Origin: JBOGFI01 sp050743365
Lineage (GTDB): Bacteria > Actinomycetota > Acidimicrobiia > IMCC26256 > JACDBD01
Direction: 5' to 3'
NCBI GenBank assembly: GCA_050743365.1
Contig: JBOGFI010000041.1
Location: 1-17,043 of the forward strand
Length of the DNA: 17,043 nucleotides
In this document: positions 5,686-12,813 of the stretch, piece after piece
Numbering within the stretch: the first letter of the stretch is position 1
How the letters are laid out: every line of letters starts with the position of its first letter
Made by a program: the position numbers and the translations under genes
The notes under the pieces: generated by a model
The model's database searches: none
What the model was told of the DNA's origin: nothing
Seen by the model: only the letters and a program-made list of their open reading frames with translations

Positions 5686-6936
5686 ATGAGCATCCGACAC
5701 CCCGATCCCAGCGATCCCGAAGCGCCGATCCACGACGCGGGGCCGCCCCCCACCCCCGACGAGGTGCGACGACAGCTCTCCGGCGTCATCGACCCCGAGC
5801 TGCACGCCAGCATCGTCGAGCTGGGCATGGTTCGCGACGTCAGGGTCGGCGACGCGGGCGAGGTCACCGTCAAGGTGGCGCTCACCACCGCCGGTTGCCC
5901 GCTGCGCACCCAGATCAGGGACGACGTCGAGTCGAAGGTGCGCGGGCTTCGAGGCGTCACGTCGGTCGCGGTGGAGTACGGCGAGATGACGCAGGAGGAG
6001 AGGTCGGCCACCATGCAGCGCGCTCGGTGGCAGGCGCGCGAGAACGCGCCCACCACCGAGGTGCCGTCCTCGACCCGGGTGCTGGCCGTCGCCAGCGGGA
6101 AGGGCGGCGTGGGCAAGTCGTCGGTGGCCGTGAACCTCGCGGCTGCGCTCGCCGCCCAGGGCCGCACCGTGGGCGTGCTCGACGCCGACATCTGGGGCTT
6201 CAGCGTGCCGCGCATGCTCGGCGTCGAGGGTCGACTCGGCGGCTCCGACGCCAAGATCGACCCCAACGCGGTCGACGTGCCGAACCTCGACGACCCCGAA
6301 GGTCCCCCGGGGATCATCAAGGTGGTCTCGATGGGCTTCCTCGTCGACGACGAGGGGACCGCGCTCATGTGGCGGGGCCTCATGCTCTCGAAGGCGCTCG
6401 AGCAGTTCCTCACCGACGTGCGCTGGGGCGAGATGGACTACCTGCTGATCGACATGCCCCCCGGCACCGGTGACATCCAGATGGCGCTCGCGCGGCTCCT
6501 GCCCAGCGCCGAGATGCTCGTCGTCACCACGCCCGCGCTGGCAGCGCAGAAGGTGGCGGTGCGCGTCGCCGACATGGCCCGGCGCAGCTACCTGAAGGTG
6601 GTGGGCGTGATCGAGAACATGAGCGCGTTCGTGGCGCCCGATGGCTCGCAGCACGCCCTCTTCGGGGAGGGCGGCGGCGCGGCGCTGGCGGCAGAGATCG
6701 GGGCGCCGCTCATCGGGCGCGTCCCGATCGAGACCGACGTGTCGGCCGGCGGCGACTCGGGCAAGCCCGCGGTGCTGTCGCACCCGGGCGGCCCGGCCGG
6801 GGCCGAGTTCCGCCGTATCGCCCACCGGATCGTCGACGAGCTGCTGCCGCCGGTGGAGATGAGCGGCTGCACCGCTCGTATCTTCGAGGCCGCACGGGCG
6901 AACCTCGAGGCCAAGGACGCGGCCGCCGCGCCGTAG
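5686..6936 (+). CDS. mrp: Mrp/ApbC/NBP35 family Fe-S carrier P-loop ATPase
   Basis: 416 residues. Residues 25-105 are a MIP18 (DUF59) domain with the conserved Cys71 (TTAGCPLR). From about 130 the Mrp NTPase follows: deviant Walker A GKGGVGKS at 138-145, DADIWG at 167-171, and the DMPPGTGD switch region near 265. The protein carries or transfers Fe-S clusters in the cytoplasm in an ATP-dependent way. The CxxC pair that bridges the cluster in many homologues, normally after IENMS, is replaced by AFVAPDGSQ. Mycobacterial Mrp also lacks it, as far as I recall, so this may be lineage-typical. ATG 5686 is supported by the promoter spacing, though its ribosome site (GGTGAT) is weak. Divergence from the SufR-like gene and closeness to erpA suggest a small Fe-S assembly regulon. 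Confidence 0.95.
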   Translation: MSIRHPDPSDPEAPIHDAGPPPTPDEVRRQLSGVIDPELHASIVELGMVRDVRVGDAGEVTVKVALTTAGCPLRTQIRDDVESKVRGLRGVTSVAVEYGEMTQEERSATMQRARWQARENAPTTEVPSSTRVLAVASGKGGVGKSSVAVNLAAALAAQGRTVGVLDADIWGFSVPRMLGVEGRLGGSDAKIDPNAVDVPNLDDPEGPPGIIKVVSMGFLVDDEGTALMWRGLMLSKALEQFLTDVRWGEMDYLLIDMPPGTGDIQMALARLLPSAEMLVVTTPALAAQKVAVRVADMARRSYLKVVGVIENMSAFVAPDGSQHALFGEGGGAALAAEIGAPLIGRVPIETDVSAGGDSGKPAVLSHPGGPAGAEFRRIAHRIVDELLPPVEMSGCTARIFEAARANLEAKDAAAAP

Positions 6937-6957
6937 CCGCTTCGCGAACCGCCGCCG

Positions 6958-7512
6958 TCAACACACGGGCGCGAACTCGACGTAGGGGTTGTTGCTCAGC
7001 CGGTAGGTGCCCACACTGACGATCGTGCGGCCCCCGCTCGGGTCCCCGAACAGGGGGTCGGTGTCGGCGTACAGGCCCAGCTGGAGCACGCGGTCAGCCT
7101 CCACGTCCTTCCACAGCGCGACGCGCGCGGGAGGCTCGAACATGCGCACGCCGCACCACTCGTACTGCTCGAACGGGCGTCCTTCGAGCTCGCGTCTCGC
7201 GTACCACTGGTCCAGCGCCCCGATCGTGGCGCCGTCTGGCAGCACGTAGAAGCGGAGGTTGGCGTCGAACCTGCCTCCCTTCACCCGCCCCGCGCCGCAC
7301 TGGAGCTGCGCCGACTCGGGGATGGGGAAGTCCTCGATGTCGGACTCGGTCGCTCGGCCGAGCCCGTCCGACGCGACGCGCCGAGTCACGTCGTCGAGAT
7401 CGCATGACGGCTTGTCCTCCCCCTGGATGTCGGCGAGCAGCAGCACGAACGCGCCCACGCCGGACGCCACGACGATCGCGAGGACCACCACGAACGACAG
7501 CGTCCTCCTCAT
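6958..7512 (-). CDS. Secreted or membrane-anchored protein of unknown function with four cysteines
   Basis: 184 residues. MRRTLSFVVVLAIVVASGVG and the following hydrophobic residues to about 28 form a signal peptide or N-terminal anchor. There is no lipobox cysteine at the cleavage point. The exported part holds exactly four cysteines (37, 72, 120 and the last residue, 184), which could form two disulfides. I do not recognise the domain. It has a few Trp/Tyr-rich motifs (QWYARRELEGRPF, QYEWCGVRMF) and ends YVEFAPVC, as if the C-terminus were tied into the fold. The gene starts 10 nt after the MBL-fold hydrolase stop on the same strand, so it is probably the last gene of the NUDIX-MBL run. Its ribosome site is poor. 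It converges on mrp with a 21-nt gap. Confidence 0.75.
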   Translation of the reverse strand: MRRTLSFVVVLAIVVASGVGAFVLLLADIQGEDKPSCDLDDVTRRVASDGLGRATESDIEDFPIPESAQLQCGAGRVKGGRFDANLRFYVLPDGATIGALDQWYARRELEGRPFEQYEWCGVRMFEPPARVALWKDVEADRVLQLGLYADTDPLFGDPSGGRTIVSVGTYRLSNNPYVEFAPVC

Positions 7513-7522
7513 GCAACCGACG

Positions 7523-8347
7523 TTAGGCGAGCTTCCATGCCGACTTGACGTCGCGGCCGGCGACCTTGCCCTCGTTCCGCAACTTGAGGAGGTGCGCGTG
7601 CACCTGGCGTCGCGCCATCTCCTGCAGCTCGGCGGGCGTGTCGGTGTAGAGGCGGCCGACGATCTCGGTGACGCGCGCCGGTCCCTCCTTCAAGACCTTG
7701 AGAATCTGCTTCTCGCGCATCGACCGATGGGCGAGGTACTCCTCGATCTTGGCCCGGGGCTCCTCGATCACGTCGCCGTGGCCGGGGCAGATGCGGGCGA
7801 TGCGCAGCCGCTTCAGCCGCTCCAGCGACTTCAGGTACCGAGCCATGTCGCCGCCGGTCTGAGGCGAGATGACGGTCGTGGTGCCGTTGAGGATGTGGTC
7901 GCCGGTGAACAGCACCCGCTCCTCCTCGAGGAAGAAGCACAGGTGGTTGGGCGCGTGCCCGGGCGTGTGGATGACCTCGAGGCCCCACTCCGTGCCGTCG
8001 ATGACCGCACCGTCGCTGATGGCGCGGTCGGGAGTGACGACCGCGTCGCGCTTCGAGAACGCGAGCACCTCGGCACCGGTGGCCTTCACCAGCCGGGGGG
8101 TGCCGGGCGCGTGGTCCGGGTGCGTGTGCGTGAGGATGACCCACCGGACCCGCTCCCGCATCGACGCGCCGACGATGGCGTCGATGTGCCGCTTGTCGTC
8201 GGGGCCGGGATCGATCACGGCGACCTCGTCGATGCCGACGAGATAGGTGTTGGTACCGGGCCCGGTCATGGGCCCGGGATTCGGGGCGACGATCCGGCGC
8301 ACCAGCGGCGACAGGGCGCTGGGCACGCCCGGGGTCATGTCGGGCAT
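7523..8347 (-). CDS. LACTB2-like metallo-beta-lactamase-fold hydrolase
   Basis: 274 residues. The binuclear metal site is complete: HTHPDH at 74-79, His131 in TPGHAPNH, Asp150 in FTGDH and His190 in CPGHGD. A C-terminal winged-helix-like segment from about 212 (MREKQILKVLKEG to the end) is typical of the LACTB2 group, whose human member is an endoribonuclease. Actinobacterial members, such as Rv3677c as I recall it, have no firmly known substrate; a thioester, a lactone or RNA are possible. No signal peptide is present. ATG 8347 shares one base with the NUDIX stop codon (TGATG), so translation is coupled and the two products may act in one pathway. ATG 8338 is an alternative start. Confidence 0.9.
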   Translation of the reverse strand: MPDMTPGVPSALSPLVRRIVAPNPGPMTGPGTNTYLVGIDEVAVIDPGPDDKRHIDAIVGASMRERVRWVILTHTHPDHAPGTPRLVKATGAEVLAFSKRDAVVTPDRAISDGAVIDGTEWGLEVIHTPGHAPNHLCFFLEEERVLFTGDHILNGTTTVISPQTGGDMARYLKSLERLKRLRIARICPGHGDVIEEPRAKIEEYLAHRSMREKQILKVLKEGPARVTEIVGRLYTDTPAELQEMARRQVHAHLLKLRNEGKVAGRDVKSAWKLA

Positions 8348-9144
8348 CAAGCGGCCCCTTCGGCGTCGTAACCAGGGTCGCCGGGAAGGAGGATGCGGGC
8401 GCCGGTGGCATCGGCCACGATGCGCGGCCGCGTGACCGGGACCGACGAGGCGCGCCCCACGGCCTCCGCCAGCGCCCCGGCCGTGTCGAAGCGGGCGAGC
8501 GCCTCCAGGTTCCGGATGGTCGGGAAGATCATCTCGAGCTCGCCCCGCTTCGCGCGCTCGAGCGCCTCCGACGGGCGGATCCACACCGACGCCACCGTCT
8601 CGCCGTCGTCGTGCAGGTAGGCATGGCCCTCGGGCGCCTCGGCGACGAAGAACCAGGTGTCGTAGCGGCGGGGCATCCCGGGCGGCGTGATCCAGTGCGA
8701 GAACACGTGGAGCGCTCCGGCGTCGAGCAGGAGGTCCTCCGCCACCACGACCTCGAGGAACGGCCGCTCGCCCCGGCCCACCGCCCGGCGCGCCGACTCC
8801 AGGCGCTCGGCGGCGCCCGGGTCGGAGAGGTCAACGGGGTCGCCGGTCACCGCCGAGCGGGCCAGGAGCACCCCTGCCTCCTCGAACGACTCGCGGATGG
8901 CGGCCATCCAGAAGCCCAGGGCGCCGGCGGGCAGGTCGAGCAGGGTGCTCGCCTCGGCGTCGCTGGGCCCGTGGGACCGCGCGAGCAGCTCCGGTGCCCG
9001 GTCCCCGGCGTCGATCGACCCGCCCGGGAACACGTAGGCGCCGCCGACGAAGTCGGCGTCGAGGTTGCGACGGAGCATGAACACGTGGAGATCGGGGTCG
9101 TCGCGCACGAGCATGACGGTGGCGGCCTCTCGGATCACGACCAC
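8347..9144 (-). CDS. NUDIX hydrolase, NUDT19-like (probable CoA/acyl-CoA diphosphatase)
   Basis: 265 residues from the chosen start. The NUDIX box is split: FPGGSIDAGD at 39-48 holds the Gly half, and AIRESFEEAG at 82-91 holds the REx2EE metal site. About 30 residues lie between them. Such an insertion, together with ITPPGMPRRYDTWFF further on, is characteristic of the NUDT19/RP2p group, which hydrolyses CoA and acyl-CoA diphosphate bonds in peroxisomes. The bacterial substrate is inferred. GTG 9144 is preferred because GAGG lies 7 nt upstream and the domain begins right after it; GTG 9138 is possible, and longer starts would run into the selA promoter. It diverges from selA across 66 nt and overlaps the MBL-fold gene by one base. 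Confidence 0.88.
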   Translation of the reverse strand: MVVIREAATVMLVRDDPDLHVFMLRRNLDADFVGGAYVFPGGSIDAGDRAPELLARSHGPSDAEASTLLDLPAGALGFWMAAIRESFEEAGVLLARSAVTGDPVDLSDPGAAERLESARRAVGRGERPFLEVVVAEDLLLDAGALHVFSHWITPPGMPRRYDTWFFVAEAPEGHAYLHDDGETVASVWIRPSEALERAKRGELEMIFPTIRNLEALARFDTAGALAEAVGRASSVPVTRPRIVADATGARILLPGDPGYDAEGAA

Positions 9145-9198
9145 GAGCGGGCCTCGAAGTGGGAGAGGCGGGGGATTCGGGGGGTTCGCACGACTCCT

Positions 9199-9204
9199 TA
9201 TTCT
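9199..9204 (+). promoter_or_regulatory. Predicted -10 box of selA (leaderless transcript)
   Basis: TATTCT at 9199-9204 lies 6 nt before the GTG at 9211. Initiation at the usual distance would put the first transcribed base on or next to the start codon. The -35 region (near 9176, TTCGGG) is weak. This fits the lack of a Shine-Dalgarno sequence upstream of selA. Confidence 0.5.
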
Positions 9205-9210
9205 ACGGGC

Positions 9211-10536
9211 GTGGATCCCCGCCGAACGCTGCCCCCGGTCGACCGGGTGCTCGGGGAGCTGGACGGGCTGCCGCACGGGCTGCTCACCGGGTGCGCTCGG
9301 GAGGCCGTCGACGCGGCTCGTGAGCTGGTCGCCACCGGCGCGGCGATGACGTACGCGGACGTGGTCGCCGAGGCCCGCCGGCGCGTCGACGCCATCCGCG
9401 AGCGCCTGCTACGCAAGGTGGTGAACGCCACCGGCGTGCTCGTGCACACCAACCTCGGGCGGGCTCCGATCGCGCGAGACGCGCTGGCGGCAGCGAGCGA
9501 CGTGGCGGCGGGCTACTCGAACCTCGAGTACCGGCTCGACACCGGTGAGCGCGGATCGCGTGACGAGCACGCCGGCGCATTGCTTGCGCGTGCATCTGGC
9601 GCCGAGGCGGGCCTCGTCGTGAACAACAACGCCGCCGCGGTCCTGCTGGCGTTGGCAGCGCTGGCGCGGGGCCGCGAGGTGGTGGTGTCGCGCGGCGAGT
9701 TGGTGGAGATCGGCGGCGGCTTCCGCGTGCCCGAGATCATGGCGGAGTCGGGCTGCCGGCTCGTCGAGGTCGGCACCACCAACCGCACCCGCCGCGCCGA
9801 CTACGAGCAGGCCATCCGCCCCGAAACCGCGCTCGTGCTGAAGGTGCACGCGTCGAACTACCGGATGGTCGGCTTCGTCGAGGCGGCGCCGGTCGGCGCG
9901 GTCAGCACCCTCGGGCCGCCGGTGATGGTCGACGCGGGGTCGGGGCTCCTCGACGAGACGACTCCATGGCTCCCCCGCCGCCCGTCGTGGCTGCGGCACG
10001 AGCCCGGAGTGCGGCAGGCAATCGACGCGGGAGCCGCCCTGGTCACGTTCTCGGGCGACAAGCTGCTCGGCGGCCCTCAGGCCGGGGTGATCGTGGGCCG
10101 GGCCGACGTCGTCGCCGAGGTCGGCCGCCATCCCCTTGCCCGCGCGACGCGAGCAGACAAGATGACGCTGGCCGCGCTCCAGTCCGTGGCCCTCTCCTAC
10201 CTTTCCGGCGACGCAACCGCCATCCCGCTCTGGCGCATGGCGACCGCCCCGCTCGAAGAGCTGCGGGCGCGGGCGGAGGCGATCGCGAGCACGGTGGCCG
10301 GTGCCAAGGTCGTCGACACCGAGGCGGTGGCCGGCGGCGGCTCGCTGCCCGGGCTGACCATCCCGTCGGTGGGGCTGGTGGTCGAGGCGCCGGCCGCCGA
10401 GACCGTGCTGGCACGGCTGCGTGAGCGCGAGGTGGTCGCAAGGGTGAGCGACGACGCGGTGGTGTGCGACCTGCGCACGGTCGACCCGTCCGACGACGGG
10501 CGCCTCGCCGGCGCCCTGCGCGCCGCGCTCGGCTGA
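9211..10536 (+). CDS. selA: L-seryl-tRNA(Sec) selenium transferase SelA
   Basis: 441 residues, against 463 in Escherichia coli. The protein is a PLP enzyme that converts Ser-tRNA(Sec) to Sec-tRNA(Sec) using selenophosphate, working as a large ring-shaped oligomer in the cytoplasm. Family motifs are plain: VVNATGVLVHTNLGRAP at 70-86, YSNLEYRLDTGERGSR at 102-117, NNNAAAVLL at 138-146, and the PLP lysine Lys284 in TFSGDKLLGGPQAG. The N-terminal domain (LPPVDRVL) used for tRNA binding is also present. GTG 9211 is the only start that fits the family's N-terminus; it lacks a Shine-Dalgarno sequence but sits just after a -10 box, so the mRNA is probably leaderless. selB follows after 7 nt. No selC or selD gene is seen in the window. 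Confidence 0.97.
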   Translation: MDPRRTLPPVDRVLGELDGLPHGLLTGCAREAVDAARELVATGAAMTYADVVAEARRRVDAIRERLLRKVVNATGVLVHTNLGRAPIARDALAAASDVAAGYSNLEYRLDTGERGSRDEHAGALLARASGAEAGLVVNNNAAAVLLALAALARGREVVVSRGELVEIGGGFRVPEIMAESGCRLVEVGTTNRTRRADYEQAIRPETALVLKVHASNYRMVGFVEAAPVGAVSTLGPPVMVDAGSGLLDETTPWLPRRPSWLRHEPGVRQAIDAGAALVTFSGDKLLGGPQAGVIVGRADVVAEVGRHPLARATRADKMTLAALQSVALSYLSGDATAIPLWRMATAPLEELRARAEAIASTVAGAKVVDTEAVAGGGSLPGLTIPSVGLVVEAPAAETVLARLREREVVARVSDDAVVCDLRTVDPSDDGRLAGALRAALG

Positions 10537-10543
10537 CGTTCAC

Positions 10544-12343
10544 ATGCGGGTGGTCGCGACCGCCGGGCACGTCGACCACGGCAAGTCGTCGCTGGTGCTC
10601 GCCCTCACCGGCACCGACCCCGACCGCTTTCCGGAGGAGAAGGCCCGTGGTCTCACCATCGACCTCGGCTTCGCCTTCGCCACTCTGCCCTCGGGCGAGG
10701 AGGTCGGGTTCGTGGACGTGCCGGGCCACGTGCGCTTCATCAAGAACATGCTGGCGGGGGTGGGCGCGGTCGACGTCGTCCTCCTCGTGGTGGCGGCGAA
10801 CGAGGGCTGGATGCCCCAGAGCGAGGAGCACCTGCGGATCGTGGAGCTGCTCGGCGTCCGCCACGGGCTCACCGTGCTCACCAAGGCCGACATGGTCGAC
10901 GCCGAGATGGTCGAGCTGGCGCGCCTCGAGCTCGACGAGCACCTTGCCGGCTCGCCGCTCGAGGGGGCTCCGTCGGTGGTGTGCGACTCGGTGTCGGGTC
11001 GGGGTCTCGACGACGTGCGCGCCGCGATCGACGCCGTGCTCGCCGGCGCGCCCGCTCCGGCCGACCGGGGGCGGCCCCGGCTGTGGGTCGACCGGGTGTT
11101 CGCGGTGCGCGGCGCGGGGACGGTTGTGACCGGGACGCTGAGCGGCGGGCCCGTCGCCGTCGACGAGGAGGTCGAGGTCGGCCCCGAGCGCCGACCGGCG
11201 CGGATCCGCGGGATCGAGACCGCCCACCGGCGCGTCGAGAAGATCGGGCCGGGCACGCGCGTGGCGCTGAACCTGTCGGGCCTCGACCACCGGGGGTTGC
11301 GTCGGGGCGACGCGGTGGTCACGCCGGGCGGTTGGGCGCCGACGCAGGTGGTCGACGTCGCGCTGCACCCGCTCTCGGGCGTCACCCTGGCGCGACGTTC
11401 CACCCTCCACTGCCACGTGGGCTCGGGCGAGCACGCGGGAAGGCTCCGGGTGCTCGACGGCGAGCGGCGCTTCGCCCGGCTGCGGCTGGCCGAGCCGGTG
11501 CCGTTGGTGCCCGGCGACCGGATCCTGCTGCGCGACCCGGGCCGGCGCCGCACGGTGGGCGGCGCCGAGGTCCTCGACGTCGCGCCCCTGGGACGGGCGG
11601 CCGACGCGCCCGCCCGCCTCACCCTCCCGCTCGGGCCGCGCCTGCTGGCGGGCCGACCCTGGCTGCCGCGCGAGGAGCTGGGCGCGCTCGCCGGTCTCGA
11701 TGCCGGGGCGGCGGATGCGCTCGTGAAGGAGCTCGTCTCGGCCGGGGCCGCCGTGGTCGTCGGCGACTGGCTGGTGGCGGCCAGCGCGCTGGCGACGACG
11801 CTCGCCGCCGCGATCGAGCGGGTGCAGGCGCACCACCGCGACCGGCCACTCGAGCCCGGCGTCGAGCTCCAGGCCTTGGCGTCAGCGCTGGGCGTCGACG
11901 CCGCCCGCCTCCGGGCTGCGCTCGAGACCACCGACGAGCTCGCGGTCGAACGTGGCGTCGTGCGCCACGTGTCGCACCGCAGCCGGGTGGCGGACTCGCC
12001 CGAGGCGGGGGCGCTGCTCGCCGCCCTCTCGGTCGAGCCGTTCTCGCCCCCCGACCCGAAGTCGCTCGGCTTCGATCAGAGCCTGGTGCGGTCGCTCGTG
12101 CGCGAGGGACCGCTGGTCGACCTGGACGGGATCGTCTTCACTGCCAGTGCGCTCGCCGATGCCCGATCTCGGGTGAAGGAGGCACTGCGCGAGCGCGGGT
12201 CGCTCACGGTCGCAGACGCGCGCGATCTGCTCGGCTCGACGCGCAAGTTCGTACTCCCGATCCTCAACCGCCTCGACGCCGAAGGCGTGACCAGGCGCCG
12301 CGGCGACGAGCGGCTGCCGGGGGCCGCGACCCTCCGTGACTAG
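10544..12343 (+). CDS. selB: Selenocysteine-specific elongation factor SelB
   Basis: 599 residues, close to the 614 of E. coli SelB. G-domain motifs are intact: GHVDHGKS (8-15), RGLTID (35-40), DVPGH (58-62) and TKAD (113-116). Beta-barrel domains II and III follow (VFAVRGAGTVVTGTL and the stretch to about 360). The C-terminal part is a string of winged helices, the last ending LGSTRKFVLPILNRLDAEGV, which bind the SECIS hairpin in selenoprotein mRNA. SelB carries Sec-tRNA(Sec) to UGA codons at the ribosome. The ATG is 7 nt after the selA stop, without a clear ribosome site, so translation is probably coupled to selA. The gene converges on whiB. Confidence 0.97.
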   Translation: MRVVATAGHVDHGKSSLVLALTGTDPDRFPEEKARGLTIDLGFAFATLPSGEEVGFVDVPGHVRFIKNMLAGVGAVDVVLLVVAANEGWMPQSEEHLRIVELLGVRHGLTVLTKADMVDAEMVELARLELDEHLAGSPLEGAPSVVCDSVSGRGLDDVRAAIDAVLAGAPAPADRGRPRLWVDRVFAVRGAGTVVTGTLSGGPVAVDEEVEVGPERRPARIRGIETAHRRVEKIGPGTRVALNLSGLDHRGLRRGDAVVTPGGWAPTQVVDVALHPLSGVTLARRSTLHCHVGSGEHAGRLRVLDGERRFARLRLAEPVPLVPGDRILLRDPGRRRTVGGAEVLDVAPLGRAADAPARLTLPLGPRLLAGRPWLPREELGALAGLDAGAADALVKELVSAGAAVVVGDWLVAASALATTLAAAIERVQAHHRDRPLEPGVELQALASALGVDAARLRAALETTDELAVERGVVRHVSHRSRVADSPEAGALLAALSVEPFSPPDPKSLGFDQSLVRSLVREGPLVDLDGIVFTASALADARSRVKEALRERGSLTVADARDLLGSTRKFVLPILNRLDAEGVTRRRGDERLPGAATLRD

Positions 12344-12411
12344 CAAGGAAGGCCCGCCAGCCCGTGACCGGCAGCCGGGATTGCGCGGGAGCGGCGAGCG
12401 GCCCGGAGGGC

Positions 12412-12434
12412 GGGCGCCGGGTATCCCGGCGCCC
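12412..12434. terminator. Bidirectional hairpin terminator between selB and whiB
   Basis: GGGCGCCGGG (12412-12421) and CCCGGCGCCC (12425-12434) form a perfect 10-bp, all-GC stem with a TAT loop. It lies 68 nt after selB and 25 nt after whiB, between convergent genes. There is no T-run on either side, as is common in high-GC actinobacteria. Another arm, GCCCGCC at 12352-12358, could pair with 12409-12415 and compete with it. The rest of 12344-12459 shows no gene, and no tRNA(Sec) is found there. Confidence 0.7.
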
Positions 12435-12459
12435 GAGCGAGTGCGACCAGGGAGGTAGG

Positions 12460-12726
12460 TCAGCCGATGTGCTGGGCGGTCAGGACGCGGCGCTCGGCTT
12501 CGGTGAGCCCTCCCCAGATGCCGTGCTGCTCCCCGACGCGCACGGCGTACTCGAGGCACTCGGCGCGCACCGGGCAGATCGCGCAGATCGCCTTGGCCCG
12601 GCCCTCGCGCGCGTCCCGCTCGTCCCTGCGCTCGGCGTAGGTGGGCGGGAAGAACAGCGACGACTCCGGGCCCCGGCACGCCGCCCGGTGCTGCCAGGTC
12701 CTCTCCTCGACGATCCGGACGGCCAC
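12460..12726 (-). CDS. WhiB-family [4Fe-4S] transcriptional regulator
   Basis: 88 residues. The four invariant cysteines are Cys17 (AACRG), Cys48, Cys51 and Cys57 (ICAICPVRAEC), followed by the GIWGGL turn at 69-74 and a basic tail (TEAERR). WhiB-like proteins hold a redox- or NO-sensitive cluster and act with the primary sigma factor. The family is confined to Actinomycetota and their phages. GTG 12726 is chosen because GGGAGGG lies just upstream and the family N-terminus begins there; the frame remains open to 12792, but that part covers the promoter. In mycobacteria whiB4 stands next to the paired Get3-like ATPase genes. Here an NfeD gene lies between, so orthology with WhiB4 is only a suggestion. 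Confidence 0.93.
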   Translation of the reverse strand: MAVRIVEERTWQHRAACRGPESSLFFPPTYAERRDERDAREGRAKAICAICPVRAECLEYAVRVGEQHGIWGGLTEAERRVLTAQHIG

Positions 12727-12763
12727 GGACCCTCCCTTGCGTCTCCGCGCGCCCCGGGTGGCG

Positions 12764-12792
12764 AACGTATACCCGACCCTCCCACTCGACAA
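12764..12792 (-). promoter_or_regulatory. Predicted whiB promoter
   Basis: On the minus strand, TTGTCG (12792-12787), a 17-nt spacer and TACGTT (12769-12764) fit a housekeeping promoter; an overlapping TATACG two bases upstream is an alternative -10. The leader would be about 30 nt and would include the GGGAGGG ribosome site. Confidence 0.55.
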
Positions 12793-12813
12793 GGGGTGAA
12801 ATGCCGGGTTCGC

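Noticed and set aside
4933..6825. A 630-residue minus-strand open frame running through mrp
   Set aside because: Only its last 225 residues are a real protein (the SufR-like regulator). The rest is antisense to mrp, rich in His/Arg/Gly, and has no domain; the regulator has its own ATG and ribosome site.
12344..12459. Search for tRNA(Sec) (selC) next to selB
   Set aside because: The region has GC-rich pairing arms but no T-loop (GGTTCRA), no UCA anticodon loop and the wrong length. It is better explained by a terminator hairpin.
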